A stretch of DNA of 64,000 nt, taken from the NCBI GenBank assembly GCA_902801565.1, contig CADCIX010000005.1, forward strand, positions 1 to 64,000. Direction: 5' to 3'. Under the pieces are notes generated by a model. The model saw only the letters and a program-made list of their open reading frames with translations, searched no databases and was not told where the DNA came from. A program made the position numbers and the translations under genes. This document shows positions 48,255 to 56,658 of the stretch, piece after piece. Source of the stretch: an uncultured Veillonellaceae bacterium (lineage in GTDB: Bacteria > Bacillota > Negativicutes > Selenomonadales > Selenomonadaceae). Position 1 is the stretch's first letter; each line of letters begins with the position of its first letter.

Positions 48255-51056
48255 ATGAAAAAGAAGCGTACGTTTTATCATGCCTGGAGGAATGCAGACC
48301 AGAAGAAGATTCGCATAGGATATCTTTCCCCATATTTTTATTTTCATGGGATGATGCAGCTTGGCATTGTTTTCTTGAGCAACTATGACAAGGAGAAGTT
48401 TGAGGTCTTTGTCTATATGTACGGCAAGGAGGATGAGGTAAGCGGTTTTCTGGAAGGCCGGGTGCAGGGATGGAGATATATCGGCAACTGCACGGCAGAT
48501 GAGGCGGCAAAGCGTATCTACGAGGACAGGATTGACGTTCTCGTGGATGTTTCGGGAAATGAGGGAGGCAGGGCCATCCCGATTCTGGAACGCAAACCGG
48601 CTCCCGTACAGATAGCAGGGATTGGGTACTGCGAATCGACGAAATGCCCTGCTGTGGATTACTTTCTGGGGGATGCTTTTGTGGATGATGATGAGACGGA
48701 GAAGGCATTTCGGGAGGAATTGCTGATTCTGCCTCAAAGCCATCTCTGCTATACCCCTGCCTGTCGAAGCGGGTCTGTGGTGGGAGCTGCCGAACCTTTG
48801 GGGAAACCCGTCACCTTTGCAGGCATCTGTTCCTTGGCAGAAATCAAGGAACATGTCTTGTCCGCATGGGCAGAGATTCTGAAACAGGTGCGGGATGCCC
48901 GGCTGGTGTTTCTGACGGAGGACAGCGGGAACGAAAAACTGCAGAGAAGGGTGCTCCGTCAAATGAAGGCGGCAGGTATTGACCTTGCGCGATTGGAAAT
49001 GCGTGATGTGCCGGAATCTTTCCTGGTGGATTTCACGGGGATCGATATCGTTCTGGATGCAGGGACCCGATGGAATGACTGCATCTTTTGCGATGCCCTT
49101 TACATGGGCGTTCCCGTGGTAGCATGGAGTGGGGAGACACATCGGGAACGTCTGGGGAAGTGCATTCTCGAGAATGCCGGTCTGGGGGATCTGTGCGCAG
49201 GCAACGGAACAGAATATGTGGGGCGGGCTGTTGTGCTGGCAAGGGACAGGGAACTTCTTGCAATGCTTCGGCAGAATCTTCGTGGTATGATGGAGAAATC
49301 TCCTCTGATGGACGAAAAAGGTTATATGGAATCCTTGGAGCAAGGATTTCAGATGACATGGGAACAGCTTGTTTCCTCCAAGAAGCTTCCGTCCCCACAG
49401 GAACAGGAACACCTTGTGGCTGTTATGGATGAACTGATTGATACGGGGGCGAGAGAACAGGCTTTTGGGATTGCAGAGATGATTCTGGCAGCAAAACCAA
49501 AGGACATGGAGATTAAGCTAAAATTGTTCTCTCTTTACTTGGGAAGGGAGGACAAGGAAAGTCTTGAGAAAGTGGTGCCTCTTTTTCCAAAGGACAGTCC
49601 TTATGGGAGGTTGTTGCGTGCACAGATATATTTCGTGCAGAAGAAGTGGACGGAGGCAAAGCACCTGTTGCAGGTATTGATGGCACAAGGGGGCATGCCC
49701 CATCCTTGGGGGAGTACAGCCCCATATCTCTTGGCCAAGACTTGTGAAAGCCTGGGGGATGTGAAAAAGGCTGCGAAATGTTATCGGATGGCCAGCGAGC
49801 CCAAGAATGAAGGCGTTGAGAATAGGAAGCGACTTTCGTTCAGCAGTTACCTGCTCAGTCTTCATTTCACATCGCAATTGCCGGAATTCATGTACCAGGA
49901 GGCTTGTCGATTTCATGAGTTCTTCAAGGATGTCAAAGGTTTTTCCCACAGTCATCGAAACCATCACAAGAGACTTCGTATCGGCTATATCTCCCCGGAT
50001 TTTTGTCGGCATGTGATGATTTGCTTTGTTCAGGCGTTTTTTGGAGCTGCAGACAGGGAGCGGTTCAAGATATATGGGTATGCGAATTGTGCGGAAAATC
50101 TCTTTAGCCGGGAATTGGAGAAGAAATCGGACGTGTGGAGGAATGTTGCACAATGCAATGATATGGAGGTGGCACAGCTTATCTATGATGACCAGATTGA
50201 CATTCTCGTGGAACTTGCGGGACACACTGCAAACAATTCAATGGCGGTTATGGCATTGCGTCCTGCTCCGGTGCAGCTTTGCGGCATAGGGTATTTTGCG
50301 ACCACGGGGCTTCCTCAGGTGGACTATTTTATCGTGGACCGATATACTGCGCCCACTGGGGAGGAGAAATTCTTCTCTGAGAAATTGTTGCGGCTTCCCC
50401 ATAGCCATTTCTGTTATGAGCCGGTTCTTGATGATGCGGAAGTTCGGACAGACTTGCCTTGCGAGAGGAATGGCTTTGTCACCTTTGGCAGCATGAACCA
50501 GATGAACAAGGCCAATGAGGATGTCATCAGAGTGTGGGCGGGGATTTTGGAACGGTGCCCGAAGTCACGATTGCTGCTGAAGAATGCTGACTTACTGAAA
50601 GATTCCTTGAGGTGGGAAATTGAGATAGAACGATTGCGGCAGGCCGGCATAGATCCCTCCCGCGTCATTATGGAGGGGGCGACGAAGAATTATCTTAAGG
50701 AATACAACCGCATCGATATCGCTTTGGATACCTTTCCCTATCCGGGAGGAGGGACGACCTGTGATGCGCTCTATATGGGGGTTCCTGTCGTTACGCTTGT
50801 GGGAAACAGCCATCATGAAAGATTTGGGGCGAGCTTTCTTTCGAATGTTGACCTAGAGGATCTCTGCGCGGAGACATTTGAAGAATATATTGACATTGCA
50901 GTGAATCTGGCGAAGAATCAGGATCGCTTGCGGCAGTTGCGCAAAGATCTTCGCGACCGTATGAAAAAAAGTGCTATCATGGATCAGAAGCTGTACATGA
51001 AAGATCTTGAGTCTGCTTATGAGAATATATGGAGAAAATATGAGGAATCGCTATGA
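48255..51056 (+). CDS. Tandem double-GT41 glycosyltransferase, copy 1
   Basis: The 933-residue protein has two SPINDLY/O-GlcNAc-transferase-like (GT41) regions: N-terminal (about 15-385) and C-terminal (about 570-930), joined by a helical repeat linker. The C-terminal one keeps the family motifs: RIGYISPDFCRH, ELAGHTANN, FGSMNQMNKAN (phosphate-binding Lys) and DIALDTFPYPGGGTTCDALY. The N-terminal one keeps DALYMGVPVV but has SGNEGG instead of SGHT, E where the Lys should be, and LDAGTRWNDCIF in place of the GGTT motif. It may be a non-catalytic or altered domain. GGGAGGATGG precedes the ATG. Position after fliS-fliT suggests flagellin as acceptor; the sugar donor is unknown. Confidence 0.9.
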   Translation: MKKKRTFYHAWRNADQKKIRIGYLSPYFYFHGMMQLGIVFLSNYDKEKFEVFVYMYGKEDEVSGFLEGRVQGWRYIGNCTADEAAKRIYEDRIDVLVDVSGNEGGRAIPILERKPAPVQIAGIGYCESTKCPAVDYFLGDAFVDDDETEKAFREELLILPQSHLCYTPACRSGSVVGAAEPLGKPVTFAGICSLAEIKEHVLSAWAEILKQVRDARLVFLTEDSGNEKLQRRVLRQMKAAGIDLARLEMRDVPESFLVDFTGIDIVLDAGTRWNDCIFCDALYMGVPVVAWSGETHRERLGKCILENAGLGDLCAGNGTEYVGRAVVLARDRELLAMLRQNLRGMMEKSPLMDEKGYMESLEQGFQMTWEQLVSSKKLPSPQEQEHLVAVMDELIDTGAREQAFGIAEMILAAKPKDMEIKLKLFSLYLGREDKESLEKVVPLFPKDSPYGRLLRAQIYFVQKKWTEAKHLLQVLMAQGGMPHPWGSTAPYLLAKTCESLGDVKKAAKCYRMASEPKNEGVENRKRLSFSSYLLSLHFTSQLPEFMYQEACRFHEFFKDVKGFSHSHRNHHKRLRIGYISPDFCRHVMICFVQAFFGAADRERFKIYGYANCAENLFSRELEKKSDVWRNVAQCNDMEVAQLIYDDQIDILVELAGHTANNSMAVMALRPAPVQLCGIGYFATTGLPQVDYFIVDRYTAPTGEEKFFSEKLLRLPHSHFCYEPVLDDAEVRTDLPCERNGFVTFGSMNQMNKANEDVIRVWAGILERCPKSRLLLKNADLLKDSLRWEIEIERLRQAGIDPSRVIMEGATKNYLKEYNRIDIALDTFPYPGGGTTCDALYMGVPVVTLVGNSHHERFGASFLSNVDLEDLCAETFEEYIDIAVNLAKNQDRLRQLRKDLRDRMKKSAIMDQKLYMKDLESAYENIWRKYEESL

Positions 51057-53854
51057 AAAAGAAGCATACATTTTATCATTCTTGGAGAAATGCAGACCAG
51101 AAGAAGATTCGCATTGGGTACCTTTCCCCGTATTTCTGTTTCCATGGGATGATGCAGCTTGGCATTGTTTTTTTGTGCAACTATGACAAGGCGAAGTTTG
51201 AGGCCTTTGTCTATATGTACGGCAAGGAAGATGAGGTGAGCGGTTATCTGGAAGACCGGGTGCAGGGATGGAGGAATATCGGCAGCTGCACAGCGGATGA
51301 GGCAGCGAGGCGCATCTATGAGGACAGGATCGACATTCTCGTGGATATTTCAGGAAATGCAGGAGGCAGGGCAATCCCGATTTTGGAACGCAAACCGGCG
51401 CCCATACAGATTGCGGGGATTGGATATTGCGAATCGACGAAATCCCCCTTTGTGGATTATTTTCTGGGGGATGTTTTCCTGGATGACGATGAGACGGAGA
51501 AGGCATTTCGGGAGGAATTACTGATTTTGCCCCAAAGCCATCTCTGCTATACCCCTGCCTGTCGAAGTGGGGCTGTAGTGAAACCGGCTTGTTATCTCGG
51601 GGAGACTGTCACCTTCGCCGGTATTGGTTCCTTGGCGAAAATCAAGGGAGCTGTCCTGTCCGCATGGGCAGAGATTTTGGGGCAGGTACAGGAGGCGCGC
51701 CTGGTATTTTGGGCAGAGGATAGCGGGAGTGAAAAACAAAGGAGGAAAACAATCCGGCAAATGGAGGCGGCGGGCATTGACCTTGCGCGGGTGGAAGTAC
51801 GTGACATGCCGGAGTCCTTTCTGGTGGATTTTTCAGGTATCGATATTGTCTTGGATGCAGGTTCCTGCTGGAATGGCGGTCTTTTTTGCGATGCTCTTTA
51901 CATGGGGGTTCCGGTGGTAGCATGGAATGGGGCATCTCACAGGGACCGTTTTGGATGGAGTGTTCTCAAGAATGCAGGATTGGGAGATTTGAGCGCAAAT
52001 ACTGGAGAGGAATATGTGAGACGGGCGGTCATGCTGGCAAGGGACAAGGAGCTTCTTGCAGCGCTTCGGCAAAACCTTCGCGGTATAATAGAGAAATCTC
52101 CTTTGATGGATGGAAAAAACTATATGGAGTCACTGGAACAGGGCTGCCAAATGGCGTGGGAACAGTTTGTTTCCTCCCAGAGGATACCTTCCACACAAGA
52201 TGTGGAGAACCTTGTGGCTGTTATGGATGAACTGATTGAGGCGGGCGAGAGAGGGCAGGTCTTTGCGGTTGCAGAGCGGATTATAGCGGCAAAACCCCAG
52301 TCCATGAAGACGAAATTGAAACTGTTCGCCATTTATTTGACAAAGGGGACAGAGGAAAGCCTCGAGATGGCTGTTCCGCTTTTTTCAGGTGACACGATCT
52401 ATGGAAAGTATCTGCGTGCGCGGACGTGCTTTGCGAAGAAAAACTGGGCAAAGGCAAAACAGCTTTGCGAGGAACTGCTCGAACAAGGGGGGGTACCGTA
52501 TCCATGGGGGAGCGCGGCTCCCCATCTCCTGGCAAAAATATACGAGTGTTTGGGTGATGCGCAGAAGACTGCGAAATGTTATCGGCTTGCCAGTGAATTC
52601 GGAAATGTAGAAGACAGAAAGGAAAGATTGATTTCTTACAGCAGTTATCTTTTGTCCCTCCAATATACATCGCAGTCACCTGATTTTTTGTATCGGGAGT
52701 CTGCCCGATTTGGTGATTTTTTTGAAGGGATTGCGCCTTTTTCCCATCGTCGTCGGTCTCGTCGGAAAAAACTGCGCATTGGCTATCTTTCTCCGGATTT
52801 TCGGCAACATGTGGTGGCTTGTTTCATTCAGGCATTCTTTTTTGCTGCGGACAGGGAAAGGTTTGAAATTTATGGATATGCAAAATGCAAAGAAGATGAT
52901 TTCAGCCAAAGATTGCGTGGGATGACGGATGGCTGGAGGAATGTCTTGAATTGTAGCGCGGAAGAGACTGCGCGGCTTATCCAAAAGGACGAGATTGACA
53001 TTCTGGTGGAGCTTGCAGGCCATACGGCAGACAATGCCTTGTCCGTTATACCTTTCCATCCTGCCCTGATTCAAATCTGTGGCGTTGGATATTTCTCGAC
53101 AACGGGGCTTCCTTCCATGGATTACTTTCTTGTAGATGAGCATACTGCCATGGAGGGGGAGGAGGCCTTCTTCGTGGAGAAACTGCTGAGGCTTCCCCAC
53201 AGCCACTTTTGCTACACGCCAATCTGGGATGTCCCGGAAATCGATTCGGCATTGCCATTGGAAAAGAATGGATTTATCACCTTTGGCAGCATGAACAATG
53301 TCAACAAGATCAGTGATGATGTGGTGGCAGCATGGGGGAAGATCATGGCAGAACTTCCGGATGCTCATTTGTTCCTGAAATATGGCTATTTGGATGACCC
53401 GACAAGATACGAGCGAGAGATGAAGCGTCTGGAAGAAGTTGGCATAGCCTCCTCTCGTGTCACAATGGAAGGATTTACATCTCACCATCTCAAAAAATAC
53501 GGCTGCATCGACATTGCTCTGGACACTTTTCCCTATCCCGGAGGAGGAACAACATGCGATGCGCTCTACATGGGAGTTCCTGTTGTTTCCCTAGCGGGGA
53601 ACAGCAACCATGAGCGGTTCGGTTTAAGCATTCTTGCAAATCTTGGCCTTGATGAAGAGCTTTGTGCACGGACAGTGGAAGGATACGTTGAGTGCGCAGT
53701 GCGATTGGCAAGAAACGAAGAGAGGTTGCGGGAATTACATGTAAGCCTTCGTGAACGAATGGAAAAGAGCCATGTCATGAACCAGCAGCTTTACATGAAG
53801 GATCTTGAGGCCGCTTATGAGGAGATATGGAGAAAATACGAGGAAGGGAAATGA
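51053..53854 (+). CDS. Tandem double-GT41 glycosyltransferase, copy 2
   Basis: Same architecture and length (933 residues) as copy 1, and very close to it in the first 250 residues at both protein and DNA level. The C-terminal GT41 domain is intact: RIGYLSPDFRQH near residue 577, ELAGHTADN, FGSMNNVNKIS and LDTFPYPGGGTT. The N-terminal domain has RIGYLSPYFCFH and retains the Lys (SLAKIK) but shows SGNAGG and LDAGSCWNGGLF at the other sites. The start overlaps the stop of copy 1 as ATGA, so the array is one operon. The C-terminal half is much less similar to copy 1, giving a mosaic pattern. Confidence 0.9.
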   Translation: MKKKHTFYHSWRNADQKKIRIGYLSPYFCFHGMMQLGIVFLCNYDKAKFEAFVYMYGKEDEVSGYLEDRVQGWRNIGSCTADEAARRIYEDRIDILVDISGNAGGRAIPILERKPAPIQIAGIGYCESTKSPFVDYFLGDVFLDDDETEKAFREELLILPQSHLCYTPACRSGAVVKPACYLGETVTFAGIGSLAKIKGAVLSAWAEILGQVQEARLVFWAEDSGSEKQRRKTIRQMEAAGIDLARVEVRDMPESFLVDFSGIDIVLDAGSCWNGGLFCDALYMGVPVVAWNGASHRDRFGWSVLKNAGLGDLSANTGEEYVRRAVMLARDKELLAALRQNLRGIIEKSPLMDGKNYMESLEQGCQMAWEQFVSSQRIPSTQDVENLVAVMDELIEAGERGQVFAVAERIIAAKPQSMKTKLKLFAIYLTKGTEESLEMAVPLFSGDTIYGKYLRARTCFAKKNWAKAKQLCEELLEQGGVPYPWGSAAPHLLAKIYECLGDAQKTAKCYRLASEFGNVEDRKERLISYSSYLLSLQYTSQSPDFLYRESARFGDFFEGIAPFSHRRRSRRKKLRIGYLSPDFRQHVVACFIQAFFFAADRERFEIYGYAKCKEDDFSQRLRGMTDGWRNVLNCSAEETARLIQKDEIDILVELAGHTADNALSVIPFHPALIQICGVGYFSTTGLPSMDYFLVDEHTAMEGEEAFFVEKLLRLPHSHFCYTPIWDVPEIDSALPLEKNGFITFGSMNNVNKISDDVVAAWGKIMAELPDAHLFLKYGYLDDPTRYEREMKRLEEVGIASSRVTMEGFTSHHLKKYGCIDIALDTFPYPGGGTTCDALYMGVPVVSLAGNSNHERFGLSILANLGLDEELCARTVEGYVECAVRLARNEERLRELHVSLRERMEKSHVMNQQLYMKDLEAAYEEIWRKYEEGK

Positions 53855-56658
53855 AAAAGAGCGGAAAACAGCAGAAATTCTATCATCGCTGGCGAAAAGA
53901 ACATCAAGGAAAAATTCGAATCGGCTATCTGTCCCATCATTTTTGTGACCATGTGAACATGCGGCTCCTCTATGCCTTTTTGAGCGGCTGCAATGGGGAG
54001 CGGTTTGAGGTTTTCGCATATATGGGAGGAAAGGAGGACAAGGTGACCGGCCATCTTATGGGGTTGGCGGATGGCTGGCGGGATATCAGCCAATGCACGG
54101 CAGAGGAGGCGGCGAGGCAGATCTATGAGGACGGGATTGATATTCTCGTGGATTTTTCAGGGAATGCCGGGAACAGGTATCTTCCCATTCTCGCCCGAAA
54201 ACCGGCTCCCGTGCAGATGGCAGGCATTGGCTATCCGGAATCCACAGGGAGCTCTGCTGTGGATTATTTTCTCGGCGATGCCTTTTTGGACGATGGGGCG
54301 GCAGAAAGCAAATTCGCAGAGGAACTTCTAGTCCTGCCCCAAAGCATCTTTTGCTACATGCCTTTCTATGGGGACTTCCTTGTGGAGGAAGCCCCCTGCC
54401 GCCGGAATGGATTTGTCACTTTTGGAAGTCTTTGCGATGTTTCGGAATTGAAAAAAGCGACACTGAAGGCCTGGGCAGGCATCATGGATGCGGTGCCGGA
54501 TTCCCGCCTGCTGCTGACAGCCGATGTGAATGACGACGGGCGGGATGCTATGAAACGCATCAGGGCCATGGGGATCGACACGGAGAGGGTGGAACTTCGC
54601 GATGCCGGACAGGGATATTGGAAAATCTACCATGAAATCGATATTGCATTGGATGCGTTTTCTTGTTCCAATGCCGGAAAAATTTGCGATGCCCTTTATA
54701 TGGGGATTCCCGTGGTGACGCTGAAAGGCAAAAGCCATGGGGAACGCTTCGGCTGGGATATCCTGCAGAATGCCGGACTGGGGGAATTGTGCGCCCGGAC
54801 GGAAGAGGAGTATGCGGAGCGTGCCGTCATGTTGGCAGGGGACGGGGAACTCCTTGCGGCGCTTCGGCAGAACCTGCGCGGCATGATGGAGAACTCCCCG
54901 CTGATGAATCGAAAGGACTACATGGAGGCGGTGGAACAAGGCTATGAAATGGTATGGGAGCATTTCGTGGCCGGCCAGACCGTGCCATCTAAACAGGAGG
55001 CAAGGCGGCTTGTCTCCATTTTTGACGAGCTGCGGGATATGGGGGAGACAAAGCAGGCACTGGCGGTTGCGGACAGGATTCTCGAAACAAGGCCCGAAGC
55101 ACTGGAGGTCATAAAAAAGCTTTGCGCCATCTATATCGACGAGGAGGACATAGAGCATTCCGTCAGGGCGCTGGATCTCATGCCAAAGGATTTGCCTTTG
55201 GGAAAGTTTCTGCTGGGAAAGATGTGCTATTTGCAGAAAAAGTGGGAAGATGCAGAGGCTCTTTGCATGGAAGTGGCAAGAACAGGAGGACTGGATCATC
55301 CTCTGCGTGGGGCGGAGCATCATGTCCTGGGGGATGTGTACAAGCTCTGCGGGGAGATGCTGAAATCGGCAGAGGAGTATCGCCTTGCCAGTTCCTGCCC
55401 GCCCAATCTCACCATAGAGGAACGGATGGAGCAGTACAGCAACTATCTTCTGATGCTCCATTTCACGGAGCAGGCACCGGAATTCATGTATCGGGAGGCG
55501 TGCCGTTATCGCGACTACGTGAAGGATGTGCAGCCTTTCTCCCATGCCGGTCGGAGACGGCATGGAAAACTGCGCATCGGCTATATCTCCCCGGATTTCC
55601 GTCGGCATGTGGTGGCCTGTTTCAGCCAGGCGTTTTTTGATGCCGCCAATCGGGAACGTTTCGAGGTATATGCCTATGCGAAATGCAGGGAGGACGATAT
55701 CAGCTGCAGGATGGCACAGCGGGCGGATGTCTGGAGTAATATCCGGGATTGCGGAACGAGGCAGGCTGCCCGGATGATTTATGAGGATGAGATTGACATC
55801 CTTGTGGACATTTCCGGCCATACGGCGAACAATGCCCTGACGGTTATGGCCTTGCATCCGGCCCCCGTGCAGCTTTGCGGCATTGGGTATTTCTCTACCA
55901 CAGGGCTTCCCACAGTGGACTATTTTCTGGTGGATGAGCATACGGCCCCCGAGGGGGAGGATGCCTTTTTTTCCGAAAAGCTGCTTCGTCTGCCCCACAG
56001 CCATTTTTGCTATACCCAGGTGGTTGATGTCCCCGACATCTCTTCTGAGATGCCCTGCGAGAGGAATGGCTTTATTACCTTTGGCAGTATGAACAATGTG
56101 AACAAGATGAGTGATGGCGTCCTGGAGGCATGGGGGAAACTCATGAAGGAAATCCCGGAGGCGCGTCTGTTCCTGAAGCATGGGCTGTTGGACGACCCGG
56201 CGAGGAGGGAACGGGAGAGAAGGCGGCTGGAAAAGGCCGGAATTGACAGCTCCCGTGTCATGATGGAGGGGTTTTCGGGGGATTACCTCAAGGAGTATCG
56301 GCGCATGGACATCGCGCTGGACACCTTCCCCTATCCCGGCGGGGGGACTACCTGCGATGCCCTCTATATGGGGGTTCCCGTCATCACTTTGGCGGGCAGC
56401 AGCAACCATGAGCGTTTCGGGTTGAGCATCCTTGCGAACATCGGCCTGGAGGAGCTTTGCGGCAGGACGGTGGAGGAATACGTTGCCCGTGCGGTGGGGC
56501 TGGCAAGGGACAAGGTGCGCTTGCGGGAGATTCATGAAAGTCTGCGTGACCGTCTGGCAGGCAGCGCTGTCATGAACCAGAAGATGTACATGAGGGATTT
56601 GGAAGATGCTTATGAGGCGGTATGGAAAAGGTACGAGGAAGAGCATGGGAAAGGATAA
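53851..56658 (+). CDS. Tandem double-GT41 glycosyltransferase, copy 3
   Basis: A 935-residue member of the array. The C-terminal domain carries RIGYISPDFRRH near residue 575, DISGHTANN, FGSMNNVNKMS and LDTFPYPGGGTT. The N-terminal domain reads RIGYLSHHFCDH, SGNAGN, SELKK at the Lys site and LDAFSCSNAGKI, again lacking the donor-binding signature. A TPR-like linker (MCYLQKKWEDAEALCMEVAR, VYKLCGEMLKSAEEYRLA) spans about 390-560. It overlaps copy 2 by 4 nt. Its last 300 bp are nearly identical to those of copy 4 although upstream parts differ. Confidence 0.9.
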   Translation: MKKSGKQQKFYHRWRKEHQGKIRIGYLSHHFCDHVNMRLLYAFLSGCNGERFEVFAYMGGKEDKVTGHLMGLADGWRDISQCTAEEAARQIYEDGIDILVDFSGNAGNRYLPILARKPAPVQMAGIGYPESTGSSAVDYFLGDAFLDDGAAESKFAEELLVLPQSIFCYMPFYGDFLVEEAPCRRNGFVTFGSLCDVSELKKATLKAWAGIMDAVPDSRLLLTADVNDDGRDAMKRIRAMGIDTERVELRDAGQGYWKIYHEIDIALDAFSCSNAGKICDALYMGIPVVTLKGKSHGERFGWDILQNAGLGELCARTEEEYAERAVMLAGDGELLAALRQNLRGMMENSPLMNRKDYMEAVEQGYEMVWEHFVAGQTVPSKQEARRLVSIFDELRDMGETKQALAVADRILETRPEALEVIKKLCAIYIDEEDIEHSVRALDLMPKDLPLGKFLLGKMCYLQKKWEDAEALCMEVARTGGLDHPLRGAEHHVLGDVYKLCGEMLKSAEEYRLASSCPPNLTIEERMEQYSNYLLMLHFTEQAPEFMYREACRYRDYVKDVQPFSHAGRRRHGKLRIGYISPDFRRHVVACFSQAFFDAANRERFEVYAYAKCREDDISCRMAQRADVWSNIRDCGTRQAARMIYEDEIDILVDISGHTANNALTVMALHPAPVQLCGIGYFSTTGLPTVDYFLVDEHTAPEGEDAFFSEKLLRLPHSHFCYTQVVDVPDISSEMPCERNGFITFGSMNNVNKMSDGVLEAWGKLMKEIPEARLFLKHGLLDDPARRERERRRLEKAGIDSSRVMMEGFSGDYLKEYRRMDIALDTFPYPGGGTTCDALYMGVPVITLAGSSNHERFGLSILANIGLEELCGRTVEEYVARAVGLARDKVRLREIHESLRDRLAGSAVMNQKMYMRDLEDAYEAVWKRYEEEHGKG

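Noticed and set aside
54328-56646. Minus-strand open frame of 772 codons
   Set aside because: Antisense to GT41 copy 3. Such long antisense frames arise from codon bias; the plus frame has conserved catalytic motifs and overlaps its neighbours as ATGA.
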